From assembly GCF_002043005.1 (NCBI RefSeq), contig NZ_CP020331.1, forward strand, positions 529,080 through 593,079: a DNA stretch of 64,000 nucleotides, read 5' to 3'. A program made the translations under genes and the position numbers. The stretch is from Martelella mediterranea DSM 17316 (GTDB taxonomy: Bacteria > Pseudomonadota > Alphaproteobacteria > Rhizobiales > Rhizobiaceae). Shown here in pieces: positions 1 through 9,144 of the stretch; the stretch's first letter is position 1; each line of letters opens with the position of its first letter. The notes beneath the pieces were generated by a model. The model saw only the letters and a list, made by a program, of their open reading frames with translations. It searched no databases and had not been told where the DNA came from.

Positions 1-3000
1 CCGCCGCCGCCGATCGATTGCAGCAGCACGCCATGCGCCATCACGCCGTTGGTCACGATCGCATTGGCGTTTTCGAAGGTCGCCGTCACCTTGCCGCCGT
101 CGCCGCCGTCGCCGCCCGTGCCGCCGAGCAGGAGGTTGGCCTCGCCGGTCACCCGGCCGCCGGGGATGGTTGCCGCCCCGCCGAGGCCGCCGCCGCCGCC
201 GATCGACTGGGCCATGATGCCGATCGCATGATCGCCCTTCGTGCCGATGGAGCCGCCGAAGGTGACGTCGACCGCCTTGCCGACGCCGCCCGTGCCGCCC
301 GCGCCGCCGATGCCGACATTGCCCTGATAGGTCTGGTAGAGCAGCGAGAGGTAGGAGCCCGCCGCGACATCATTGCCGGCGACCGAGCCGCCGATACCGC
401 CGCCGCCCCCGATCGACTGCGCCGCGATGCCGATGGAGCCGACACCGGTCGTGGTGATGGTGCCGTAGTCGGAGATCGTTACGTCGGAGCCGTCGCCGCC
501 CACGCCGCCCTGCAGGCCAAGCGTCATCGACAGCGAGCCGGTCACCGTCATCGGCGTGCCCGTAACGCCGACCTTGCCGGAAATGCCGAAGGCGCTGCCC
601 TGCGAGGTGCCGCCGCCGCCGCCGATCGACTGCGCCACGATGCCGTGGGAATTGTCGCCCGTGGTCTGAACGCCGGCGCCATTGGCAAGCGTGACCGTGA
701 CATAGTCGCCGTTGCCGCCCGCGCCGCCATCGCCGCCAAGCTGTTTCTTGCCGGTGAAGCCGACAAACCCGAACGAGGCGGAGGCACCTGTCGATGCCCG
801 CCCGGCATTGCCGCCGCCGCCGCCGATCGATTGCGCCACGATGCCATCGGCATTGTTGCCGCTGGTTACGACCGAGGCCGTGTCGTTGAGCGCCACGGTA
901 ACGGTGTCGCCATTGCCGCCGGCTCCGCCCGTACTGCCGAGCGTCTCGCCGAAGGATGCGGAGAACACGCCGGCGCCGAGGCCGCTGGTCATGGCATAGG
1001 TCCATGAATTGCCGCCCGTGCCGCCGCCACCGCCAACCGACTGTGCGAGAATGCCGTGCGAGCCGTCGCCGGCGGTCACCACGCCGGTCGTGCCGTTGAG
1101 GCCGACATCGACATCGCCGCCCTTGCCGGCCGCGCCGCCATCGCCGCCCGCCGAGAGGGTAAAGCTCATCGATACCGGGACCTCGACCGGGATCACCTGG
1201 GCGATCGCGGCCGACATGGCGCGCCCGCCAATGCCGCCGCCGCCGCCGATGGACTGGGCGAGGATGCCGATCGAATCCGACGTGTCGTCGCCCGCCGTGC
1301 CGGTGGAGATAATGCTGTCGGTGAGGTCGACATTGACCCGGCCGCCATCGCCGCCCTGGCCGCCCGTGCCGCCAAGCGAGAAGGTCGAGGCGAACACCAG
1401 CGATTCATTCGCGCCGTAAGCCGCGCCGCCAATGCCGCCGCCACCGCCGATCGATTGCGCCACGATACCGTTGGAATTGGAACCGAGCGTCGATGCCTGC
1501 AGGCTATCGAAGGCGACGTCGACCCTGCCGCCGGTGCTGCCATCGCCGGCGTCGCCGCCCACCGTAAGCTGTGCGACCGTCAGCACCGCTTCGCTGACCG
1601 CATTGCCGCCCGTGCCTCCGCCGCCGCCGATCGACTGCGCGAGAATGGCCGAGGCATTATCGCCGGCGGTGGCGACGGCCGGCGCGCCGCTATAGGCGCC
1701 GGTGGCGAGATTGCGGTTGCCGACGGAGACGGGGCCGCCATCGCCGCCGATCCCGCCGCTGCCGCCGATGCCGACGCCGACAAGCACGCCGAAATCAAGC
1801 ACGTCGCCGCCATCCCCGCCGCCGCCGCCGATCGACTGGGCGGATAGGCCATAGGAGAAATCGCCGCCGGTATAGATCGAACTGTCTTCCAGGAAGGCTT
1901 GAACCGCGCCGGCATCGCCGCCTTCGCCGCCATCGCCGCCGACGGAAAGCAGGCCGAAACCGCCAGCGCCCGCGCCGCCGCCGCCGCCGATCGACTGCGC
2001 CAGAATGCCGGTCGAGGCGTTGCGCGAGGTCTGCACGGAACCGCGATTGTAAACCTGGACGAGGCCGCCGGCCCCGCCGCCGCCGCCGCTGCCGCCGACA
2101 ATCAGCTTGCCGCCGCCAAGCGTGCCGGCTGCACCCCCGCCGCCGCTGATCGATTGGGCGATGATGCCGCGCGAACCATAGCCGAAGGTCGCGATGATGC
2201 CGGTATTGGTGACGGAGACATGGCCGCCATCGCCGCCAAGGCCGCCATCGCCGCCAAGGCTGATGATCGAGGCGACCGGCAGGTCGCCCGCGCCGCCACT
2301 GCCGGCGATCGACTGGACCAGCATGCCGGGCGCCAGATTGCCGCTGGTGTAGATCAGGCCGGCATTGGACGCGGTGATCGCGCCGCCATCGCCGCCCTGT
2401 CCGCCGGCGCCGCCGGCCCCGAGCACGGTGACGAAATCGCCGCCGGTGCCTCCGCCGCCGCCGATCGACTGCAGGGCAATGGCCGCGGAATAATCGCCGA
2501 AGGTCTCGGTCTGCGTGCCGCTGTCGGTCGCAAAGGTGATGCGCCCGCCATCGCCGCCAACGCCGCCGCCGCCGGTCTGGCCGACGAGGGCTGTATTGTC
2601 GCCGCCATCGCCGCCGGTCCCGCCGATCGACTGGGCGAGGAAAGCATAGGCAGACGTGCCGGACGTGGTGATCGAGGCGGTGTCGTAGATGCCGACGGAA
2701 AGCGCGCCGCCATTGCCGCCATCGCCGCCGGAACTGTCGCGTTCGCCGTCCTCGCCATCGCCGCCATCGCCACCCTTGCTGCGCATCACGACGCCCGAAA
2801 TCGCCTCGCCCTGGGTGGTGATGTTGGCGCTGCCATGCAGTTCGACCTTGCTGAGGCCGGCGACATCGCCGCTGGTGTCGCCGGCATTGCCGCCGTCTCC
2901 GCCCTTGTTGCTGCCGGGCGCCTCGCCGCCATCGCCGCCCTGGCTGATGGCCACCACCGCGCCGGAAAGCCCGTCGACATGGTTGTCGGAAACGATATGG

Positions 3001-4037
3001 ATGTCGTTATTGACGTAGACCTCGACCTGGTAGCCGGCCTCGCCCTTTCCGCCCTTGTCGCTGTTGTCTTCGGAATCCCGGCCATCGCCGCCCTTGCTCA
3101 GCGCATAGATGCCGCGCACGCCGTCATCGGAGCCGTTGTGGTCGTTCCAGTAGATGTCGATCGTGCCATTGTTGGTGACGGAGATATTGCCGCCCGTGCC
3201 GCCATTGCCATTGTCATGGCCGCCCTTGTTACCCTCGGCGATCGCGGCGATGCCCCAGCCGAAGTCGCGGCCGTCGATATGGGCGCTGCTCGTGCCGAGC
3301 GTGATCGCGCCATTGTTGACGATGGCCATGTCCTTGGCGTCGCCGCTACTGCCGCCGCGCTGGTCACCGACCGTCGAATCCTGGTCGCCGCCCTTGCCGG
3401 CATGGGCGAGCGCATAGATGCCCGCGCCGCCGTTCGGAAGCGCCTGCTGAAGCGAGATGGTGGAATTGTTCTCGATGGTGATCGTGCCGCTGTCGCCGCC
3501 GCGCCCGCCATCATCGCCGCCGGCGCCGGTATCGTCCTCGTCGCCGCCGCCATGGCCGCCGAGGCTCTGGACGAGAATGCCGTAGACCTCGTCGTTCGAG
3601 GATCCGGCAATGGTGATCGGGGCGTAGTTGTAGACCGAGAGATTGCCGCCATCGCCGCCATCGGTGTGGCCGTCATCGTCGCCGTCGCCGCCGCTGGAGG
3701 AGAGCGCCAGGCCATAGCGGCCGTCGTCGCCGATGGTGATGGTGCCATAATTGTCGAGCCGATAATCGGGGCCATCATCGCCATTGCTGTCGTCGTCGCC
3801 ATCATCGCCCTCGCCGACCAGCGGATAGCTGGCCGTGTAGGTGCCGCTCGAAATCGTGCAGGAACTGGCGTCGTCAGGGGAGAGGCAGAACACGGTCTGC
3901 GCCCCGGCTGCCGGCGGCATCAGCAGGGCGAGGGCGGAGACCGTTGTCAGGAGGAGCGACGCTCCGGTCGCTCCGTTGTTTCCGGTTCCGCGAACCGCGC
4001 CGCGCTCGCCCCCCAGACGCTTCCAACCCTTGGCCAT
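1..4037 (-). CDS. Giant glycine-rich autotransporter-type surface protein (3' end beyond window)
   Basis: The frame is open from an ATG at 4037 to the left edge, at least 1345 codons, with no stop seen, so the C-terminus (where a beta-barrel would be expected) is missing. A GAGGA ribosome site lies 7 nt before the ATG. Residues 1-47 form a long basic leader, then a hydrophobic stretch ending near PPAAGAQ, which reads as an extended signal peptide. After it comes an Asp/Gly-rich stretch, then about 15 repeats of roughly 70 residues, each with the core AQSIGGGGGxGG followed by GGDGGxGG and a beta-strand-like VxVxNxG segment. This is the layout of large rhizobial autotransporter or adhesin passengers. 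A surface or adhesive role is inferred. The gene lies downstream of another autotransporter on the same strand. Confidence is high that it is coding, moderate for the class. Confidence 0.8.
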   Translation of the reverse strand, partial: MAKGWKRLGGERGAVRGTGNNGATGASLLLTTVSALALLMPPAAGAQTVFCLSPDDASSCTISSGTYTASYPLVGEGDDGDDDSNGDDGPDYRLDNYGTITIGDDGRYGLALSSSGGDGDDDGHTDGGDGGNLSVYNYAPITIAGSSNDEVYGILVQSLGGHGGGDEDDTGAGGDDGGRGGDSGTITIENNSTISLQQALPNGGAGIYALAHAGKGGDQDSTVGDQRGGSSGDAKDMAIVNNGAITLGTSSAHIDGRDFGWGIAAIAEGNKGGHDNGNGGTGGNISVTNNGTIDIYWNDHNGSDDGVRGIYALSKGGDGRDSEDNSDKGGKGEAGYQVEVYVNNDIHIVSDNHVDGLSGAVVAISQGGDGGEAPGSNKGGDGGNAGDTSGDVAGLSKVELHGSANITTQGEAISGVVMRSKGGDGGDGEDGERDSSGGDGGNGGALSVGIYDTASITTSGTSAYAFLAQSIGGTGGDGGDNTALVGQTGGGGVGGDGGRITFATDSGTQTETFGDYSAAIALQSIGGGGGTGGDFVTVLGAGGAGGQGGDGGAITASNAGLIYTSGNLAPGMLVQSIAGSGGAGDLPVASIISLGGDGGLGGDGGHVSVTNTGIIATFGYGSRGIIAQSISGGGGAAGTLGGGKLIVGGSGGGGGAGGLVQVYNRGSVQTSRNASTGILAQSIGGGGGAGAGGFGLLSVGGDGGEGGDAGAVQAFLEDSSIYTGGDFSYGLSAQSIGGGGGDGGDVLDFGVLVGVGIGGSGGIGGDGGPVSVGNRNLATGAYSGAPAVATAGDNASAILAQSIGGGGGTGGNAVSEAVLTVAQLTVGGDAGDGSTGGRVDVAFDSLQASTLGSNSNGIVAQSIGGGGGIGGAAYGANESLVFASTFSLGGTGGQGGDGGRVNVDLTDSIISTGTAGDDTSDSIGILAQSIGGGGGIGGRAMSAAIAQVIPVEVPVSMSFTLSAGGDGGAAGKGGDVDVGLNGTTGVVTAGDGSHGILAQSVGGGGGTGGNSWTYAMTSGLGAGVFSASFGETLGSTGGAGGNGDTVTVALNDTASVVTSGNNADGIVAQSIGGGGGNAGRASTGASASFGFVGFTGKKQLGGDGGAGGNGDYVTVTLANGAGVQTTGDNSHGIVAQSIGGGGGTSQGSAFGISGKVGVTGTPMTVTGSLSMTLGLQGGVGGDGSDVTISDYGTITTTGVGSIGIAAQSIGGGGGIGGSVAGNDVAAGSYLSLLYQTYQGNVGIGGAGGTGGVGKAVDVTFGGSIGTKGDHAIGIMAQSIGGGGGLGGAATIPGGRVTGEANLLLGGTGGDGGDGGKVTATFENANAIVTNGVMAHGVLLQSIGGG
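3..2650 (-). repeat. In-gene repeat array encoding AQSIGGGGG cores
   Basis: About 15 copies of a GC-rich core encoding (A/L)QS(I/V)GGGGG recur roughly every 160-220 bp. On the plus strand they appear as runs of GCC followed by GATCGA(C/T)TG, near 12, 201, 411, 623, 824, 1035, 1245, 1449, 1630, 1830, 1989, 2147, 2306, 2462 and 2620. The copies near 2306 and 2620 have degenerate glycine runs. The repeat lies inside the autotransporter gene and is protein-level, not a mobile element. Confidence 0.8.
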
Positions 4038-4231
4038 CAGTCTGTCCTCGTCCCTCAGCTCGCCGCAGCGGCGATGTTAACAATGGAAAAGTGCATGATG
4101 GCTGTAAAGAGCGGGCCAAAACCGGTCAACGCGTCGCCGATGAAACGGCCGTTTCACTCGATGAATCGGCACGAAGGCCAGAGCCGCCACCCGACAGCCC
4201 CGACCTTCTGCAAATCAAGTCGCATTGCGAA

Positions 4232-4247
4232 GCCCCGATTTCGGGGC
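4232..4247 (-). terminator. Short GC hairpin just after the EEP-autotransporter stop codon
   Basis: GCCCCG, loop ATTT, CGGGGC: a 6-bp stem 6 nt past the stop at 4254. There is no T-run on the minus strand, so it is a weak candidate terminator or mRNA-stability hairpin in the 216-bp gap between the two autotransporter genes. Confidence 0.3.
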
Positions 4248-4253
4248 GGCGCG

Positions 4254-7200
4254 CTAGAAACGGATCTTCAGCCCGGCATTGACGCCGTTCTCGCTGCCGC
4301 CGTCGGAAAACTGGCCGACATAGTTGACGTAGAGATTGGCGTTTTCGGCCAGGTTGAAATTCAGCCCCGCATTGACGATGGCCGCGTTCTCGTTGATCGG
4401 CGTGCCCTCGATGGAAAACGGCGCGCTTCCGGCAATCGCCATGGCCATCTCCGGCGTGATGTCGCCGAAGGCGTGACGCCAGCCGATCTGGCCGTTGACG
4501 CTCGCGGTCCGCTCGCCGATCGCGAAGGTCTTCGAGGCGCGAACACCAAGATCCATATAGGTGACGTTCATGTCGCCGTCGCCAGCCGAAAGCGCCGCCA
4601 TGCTGCCGTTGTCGGTAAAGCCGTCGGTTTCGGCATGAACCTGGGCGAGGCCGAGATAGGGCTCGAACACGCCGCCGGCAAAGTCGATCCGATAGGCGGC
4701 CTCGGCGAAGACCTGGCTGACGGAGCCGTCATAGCTCGCCGTCAGATTGTCCGAAAGCGAACCGAAATCGATCGTGCGCCTGGCATCGGTCTCGTTGAAG
4801 GCATAGGCGCCGCCGAAGGTCAACCGGAAGGCATCGACGCTGGCCGCGCCATAGACGCCGATCAGATAGCTGTCGGTGTCGGCGGAAGCGCCCTGGCCAT
4901 CGAGGCTGAAGCTCGAACGGCCATAGCCCGCCATCGCGCCAAGCGTGAAGGCGTCCGAAAGCGCGGCGTCGCCGCCGAAGTAGAAGCCGCCGGTGTTACG
5001 GTCGAGTGTTGCGACATCATTGCCGTCGAGCGAGCCATGCGCGCCATAGGCGTGGCTCCAGACCGAGAACTGGCCTTCGGTCCCCGTTCCAGCGCCTGTG
5101 CCCGTTTCTGCGGCTGCGCCGCCGGAAAAGCGTGCGGTAACGGCGTCGCGGAAGAAGTGACTGTCTTCCGCCAGTGCAGCGGTGACGGAGGGATAGAGTT
5201 CGCCGGAAAGCTGGTTGAAGGCATAATCGGCGGTACCCGCATCAAGGCCGACGATCGAGTCGTAGAGCCCGCCGCCGCCGAGACCGTCAATGGCCGCGGC
5301 CACGGCCTTGCGGTTCTGAGTCGTGCCGACAAAGGCGTAGGGCGTATCGTTGCGCTCGGTCGAAAGCACGAGCTGGCCGCTGGCCGCGTCGAAGCTTGGC
5401 GTCAGGAAGGCCATGTTGGTGGTAACGCTGTCGAAGGCGCCGGTCACGCCGCCATCGGCGATGAGCACCGCATAGCGGGCGCCTGCCTGGTAATTGCCAT
5501 TGGCGGCAACCGTCGCCATTGTGCCGCCATTGATCGTGGCCGTGCCGGAGGCGATGACCTTGTCGGCATTGCCCTCGGCATCGACCTCGACGATGAAGTT
5601 CGAGCCCTGCTCGAAGGTGACATCGCCCTGGACGGTGAGCATGCCGATCGAGTTGCCGGGCGAAAGCGTGCCGCCGCCCGCAACACGCAGGCTGCCGAGC
5701 GTTCCGTTGCCGCCGAGCAGGCCGCCGTCATTGATAGTCGTCAGGCCGGAGGCCGCAATCGAACCGTTGACGAACAGCGCGCCGCCATTGACGAAGGTCT
5801 CGCCTGAATAGGCGTGGACGCCGGTCAGGTTCAGCGCGCCGCCGCCGGTCTTTGTCAGGCCGCCCGAACCCGCGATCGCGCCGGCAAAGGCCGTCGTGCT
5901 GCCATCCGCGCCGACGGTCAGTATGGCGCTGCCGGTATCGACGGAGCCCGCACCCGTCAGCCCGCCAATGGTTTCGTCATCGCCAAGCGCAAGCCGGGCA
6001 TTTTCGGCGATTGCCACCGTGCCGTAATCCGGCAATGCCGCGCCGCCGAGCGCGCCAAGCGTGCCGCTTTCGATGAAGGTGCCGCCGGCATAGGTGTTTG
6101 CGCCGGCGAGCACCAGCGCGCCGTCGCCTGCCTTGGTCAGCGCGCCTTCGCCCGAGATCGTCCCCAGCGCCGTGACATTTGCCGCGGCGTCGGAGACGTG
6201 GAGCGTGCCGCCGACGCCTTCCAGGACGACGTTTCGGTCGAGCGTCGGCATCGCCGTGCCCGCAATCGCGAGCGTGCCGTTGTTTAGGCGAAGATCGGCG
6301 TCGGCATTGCCGAGCGCCAGGTCCTCAGCGACGATGATCGTGCCGCCATCGGTGATCAGCGTTTCGCCGATGAAGGCATGATCGTCAATGCAGTAGGCCG
6401 CGATCGCATCCTGCAGCCATGCCTCGTCGCTTTCGCAGTCGAGCTTGGTTTTCAGCACGTCGACCGGGAGATCGGTGAAGATCGGATTACCGTCATCATC
6501 GGAAATCTGGCCGATGGTCATATCGGTGCGCATATTGTTGCGGGTGAGATGGAAGACGCCGCCATCTTCCGCGAACGTGTTGGCGTCCGCGCTCCAGATC
6601 AGGGTCTTCTTGCTCGCGTCGCCTTCATAGGCCTCCAGCACGGGACCGACCCAGCGGATTTCGTGGGCGACCAGTTCGTGGTCGGAAAGCGCCTTGCCAT
6701 CGTCGTTGACCGCGATGCCGTTCAGGACGCCGAGATAGTCGTCGTCGGGGGCGTCCACCACGGTCCACCACTTGCCATAGGGGCGGGAGGCCAGGAAGTG
6801 GTCGATCTTTCCATGGGCCCAGCCGGGCGAGGTGATATTGCCTTCGTCATATTCCGTGCCCGGCCAGGTGACGCTGCCGTCGCCATGGCTATGCGGCGCG
6901 TAGCCTTCCCGCGTGGAGGCCGAGTTGAGCGCGATGAACCGCTTCTTCAGAATGTTCATCGTCACCGGCTGGTTGCTTGCGGTCGGGTAGGTTTCATCCT
7001 CGAGCACGAGACCGTTGGAGGCCATGTCCTTCTGGATGATGACCGCCCACTGTTCCCAGCTCATGTCGGAGATCTTCGAAATTCCGGGGAATTCTTCCGG
7101 GTGGGCGTCGAAATAGGCCTGCAGCACATTGCGATAGTGCTTGGCATTGTTGGGATCGGTGGCGCGCATCGCGTCGATATAGGCCTGCGCCTGATCTTCC

Positions 7201-7925
7201 CTGCCTTCCGGCGCATATTCGAGAACGAGATCGCGCCAGAGCTGCGACGGCGCCGCGTCGTAAATGACGCGGGTATAGAGATAGGCCTGCTGCAGGGCGG
7301 AACTCAGACCGCGCTCGGAAACGTCGCCGGCATTCAGATCGCCCATCAGGATAACCGGGTTGTTGTGATCCAGAACCCAGTTATTGACCTGTTTCGCTTC
7401 GCTGATCCGGTAGGTCTCCGGCTCGTTGCGCCAGTCGAAATGCGCGGAGGCATAGGTCGTCTGCGGTAGACCCTCGCTTGCATCCGCCGTCACATAGGCG
7501 AACTGCCCGGAGAAGTAATTGCCCCAGTGGTGGGAGCCGCCTTCACCGGCAAAGCGCGTCACGACGCCATCCTCGCCATCGCGGTAACCCGCGGCATTCG
7601 ACCAGCCCTGGCCGGACAGCATCTCCGGTATCGTATCCATATAGGTGCACTGGCTGGCGTAGTAGCACAGCTCCTGAAGGCCGATGACATCGTAGTCACC
7701 CGCTTCGAGGAACGCCTTCATCGAGGCGTCATCTCCGGAAAACAACTCGCGGTAGGTGTTGAAAGTCAAAATCCGAACAGTATCCTTGGCGTCATCCGCA
7801 GCATGGCCAGCGATCGGCATTGCAACCGAGCCGGCGAGAGCCGCGCCGCACAAGAGGCGGCGGACGCGACGGGCATGGCTGGTACGGCTTCGTGTCGAGG
7901 ACACGGAATGTAACTTTATTGACAT
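4254..7925 (-). CDS. Autotransporter with N-terminal endonuclease/exonuclease/phosphatase (EEP) passenger
   Basis: 1223 residues. A basic leader and signal peptide (about 1-42, ending GHAA) precede an EEP-superfamily domain at about 50-425. The expected metal and catalytic positions are visible: N56 (TFNT), E85 (LQE), H162, D196 and N198 (MGDLN), D375-H376 (KIDHF) and D415-H416 (SDH). Autotransporter-associated beta-strand repeats follow (TKAGDGALVLAGANTY, then TKTGGGALNLTG) at about 590-740. The last 280 or so residues resemble an autotransporter beta-barrel ending in the aromatic RF. The likely role is a surface-displayed or released metal-dependent hydrolase, such as a DNase, phosphodiesterase or sphingomyelinase. 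The substrate cannot be read from sequence. ATG chosen at 7925; the ribosome site is weak (AGGTC). Confidence 0.88.
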   Translation of the reverse strand: MSIKLHSVSSTRSRTSHARRVRRLLCGAALAGSVAMPIAGHAADDAKDTVRILTFNTYRELFSGDDASMKAFLEAGDYDVIGLQELCYYASQCTYMDTIPEMLSGQGWSNAAGYRDGEDGVVTRFAGEGGSHHWGNYFSGQFAYVTADASEGLPQTTYASAHFDWRNEPETYRISEAKQVNNWVLDHNNPVILMGDLNAGDVSERGLSSALQQAYLYTRVIYDAAPSQLWRDLVLEYAPEGREDQAQAYIDAMRATDPNNAKHYRNVLQAYFDAHPEEFPGISKISDMSWEQWAVIIQKDMASNGLVLEDETYPTASNQPVTMNILKKRFIALNSASTREGYAPHSHGDGSVTWPGTEYDEGNITSPGWAHGKIDHFLASRPYGKWWTVVDAPDDDYLGVLNGIAVNDDGKALSDHELVAHEIRWVGPVLEAYEGDASKKTLIWSADANTFAEDGGVFHLTRNNMRTDMTIGQISDDDGNPIFTDLPVDVLKTKLDCESDEAWLQDAIAAYCIDDHAFIGETLITDGGTIIVAEDLALGNADADLRLNNGTLAIAGTAMPTLDRNVVLEGVGGTLHVSDAAANVTALGTISGEGALTKAGDGALVLAGANTYAGGTFIESGTLGALGGAALPDYGTVAIAENARLALGDDETIGGLTGAGSVDTGSAILTVGADGSTTAFAGAIAGSGGLTKTGGGALNLTGVHAYSGETFVNGGALFVNGSIAASGLTTINDGGLLGGNGTLGSLRVAGGGTLSPGNSIGMLTVQGDVTFEQGSNFIVEVDAEGNADKVIASGTATINGGTMATVAANGNYQAGARYAVLIADGGVTGAFDSVTTNMAFLTPSFDAASGQLVLSTERNDTPYAFVGTTQNRKAVAAAIDGLGGGGLYDSIVGLDAGTADYAFNQLSGELYPSVTAALAEDSHFFRDAVTARFSGGAAAETGTGAGTGTEGQFSVWSHAYGAHGSLDGNDVATLDRNTGGFYFGGDAALSDAFTLGAMAGYGRSSFSLDGQGASADTDSYLIGVYGAASVDAFRLTFGGAYAFNETDARRTIDFGSLSDNLTASYDGSVSQVFAEAAYRIDFAGGVFEPYLGLAQVHAETDGFTDNGSMAALSAGDGDMNVTYMDLGVRASKTFAIGERTASVNGQIGWRHAFGDITPEMAMAIAGSAPFSIEGTPINENAAIVNAGLNFNLAENANLYVNYVGQFSDGGSENGVNAGLKIRF

Positions 7926-8067
7926 TTTTGACCTACAGAAGTTGGAAAAGGTGGGTGAACTCCGCTGTAGGTCGATATCAACACAACTTTATGTAGGTAA
8001 TATTACATTTATTAACCCTGCCGAATCTGTGGCAACATGAGGCGCTCGCGGGTGGCGGCCGGCGCGG
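7926..8067 (-). promoter_or_regulatory. AT-rich upstream region with three TGTAGGT boxes
   Basis: This is the only AT-rich stretch nearby and it precedes the EEP autotransporter. TGTAGGT occurs at 7966-7972 and 7992-7998, and inverted (ACCTACA) at 7931-7937, which suggests a regulator-binding site. No clear -35/-10 pair was assigned. Confidence 0.4.
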
Positions 8068-9141
8068 TCAGGCCACGAGCAGCCGCTTGAGGAAGGGGTT
8101 TTCCAGCAATTGTTCGCTCTCGATACGGTTGTGGGCCACCATGCCGCTTACGCCGAACGCGCCCTTTCGCAGAAGGTCGATCAGGCTTGCGGCGTAGGCG
8201 GCGGCGACCGAGGTCATGGCGTTGAACGACTGATGCCGGTCGGAGCGGAAGCGCAGCGACAGCGATCGTTCAGCGGGACGGTTGCGATGCGTGCTGCGCG
8301 CCGTCAGGAACAGAAGGAGTTCATCCTCGTCGATGACGGGCAGTCCGTTCATCAGCAGGGATCGCAGCATATCGCGGCGGGTTTTCAGCCCCAGATCGTC
8401 CAGAAGAAAGCGCATATAGTCGAGATGGCCGGGATAGCGCAGGGTCTTGAAGGTGACGTTCCGCACCCCGGCCTCCAGATAGGGCGTTAGGTCGGACAGG
8501 CCGCGCGCGGTGGTGAAGCACTCATAGGCCGTTCCGTCGAGAATGACCTTTTCCAGATGCTCCAGTGGTTTCAGGAACACCGCCTTGCCGTCCTGCACGG
8601 CTTCGCAGGCCCGGGTATATTCCTCGATCATCGCGTCGATGTCCCAGATCTGGCCGTAGCCCAGCCGGTTTGTGGGGTAGCGCGGCAGCGATCCGACCCG
8701 GATCGTCAGATCGCTGATTGTCCGGCCGGGCTCCATCAGCCCCGAGGCGATGTTGTCCACCAGCCCCGGCGCCACGCCGGCGCCCGAAAGCACGACGCGG
8801 GTTCGGGCAAGCTGTTGCAGCAGGGAAAGATTTTCCGGCCGGATCGGGGAGAAGTCCAGAAAATGCGCGTTCGAAGCGCCTGCAAGCTCGGCAATGCCGG
8901 ATGAAGCCCAGTCGGGGGCGGCGGCAACGATCAGATCGCTGCCGCGCGCCTCGGCGGGCATTTTCTCATTTTGGCGCTGGCGCAGCGCCTTCACCGGAAG
9001 GCCGAGCGACGCAAACGCGTCGAGCGCCTCCTCGGAAGGGTCGATGATCGTGACGTCGATGTCTGAGGTAAGACACAGCGTTGCCGCAAGCGCCGAACCG
9101 ACCTTGCCCGCGCCGAAGATCGCAATCTTGAACCTGTCCAT
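8068..9141 (-). CDS. Saccharopine-dehydrogenase-like NAD(P)-dependent oxidoreductase (possible lysine 6-dehydrogenase type)
   Basis: 357 residues. An N-terminal Rossmann fold starts at residue 5 with IFGAGKVGSALA and has an acidic residue after the second strand (IIDPSEEA). The middle and C-terminal parts match the general layout of saccharopine dehydrogenase-like proteins (SGAGVAPGLVDNIA near 120). Members of this family oxidise or reduce amino acids, for example lysine 6-dehydrogenase and carboxynorspermidine dehydrogenase. It is the last gene of a minus-strand run and follows the ABC ATPase with a 3-nt gap, so it is probably co-transcribed with an amino-acid importer. The precise substrate is not visible. 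Confidence 0.75.
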   Translation of the reverse strand: MDRFKIAIFGAGKVGSALAATLCLTSDIDVTIIDPSEEALDAFASLGLPVKALRQRQNEKMPAEARGSDLIVAAAPDWASSGIAELAGASNAHFLDFSPIRPENLSLLQQLARTRVVLSGAGVAPGLVDNIASGLMEPGRTISDLTIRVGSLPRYPTNRLGYGQIWDIDAMIEEYTRACEAVQDGKAVFLKPLEHLEKVILDGTAYECFTTARGLSDLTPYLEAGVRNVTFKTLRYPGHLDYMRFLLDDLGLKTRRDMLRSLLMNGLPVIDEDELLLFLTARSTHRNRPAERSLSLRFRSDRHQSFNAMTSVAAAYAASLIDLLRKGAFGVSGMVAHNRIESEQLLENPFLKRLLVA

Positions 9142-9144
9142 GAT

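Noticed and set aside
1899..5807. A 1302-codon plus-strand open frame
   Set aside because: It is codon-aligned antisense to two autotransporter genes and crosses their intergenic gap. GGC/GCC-rich codons rarely give stops on the opposite strand. The translation is Ala/Asp-rich with no family likeness.
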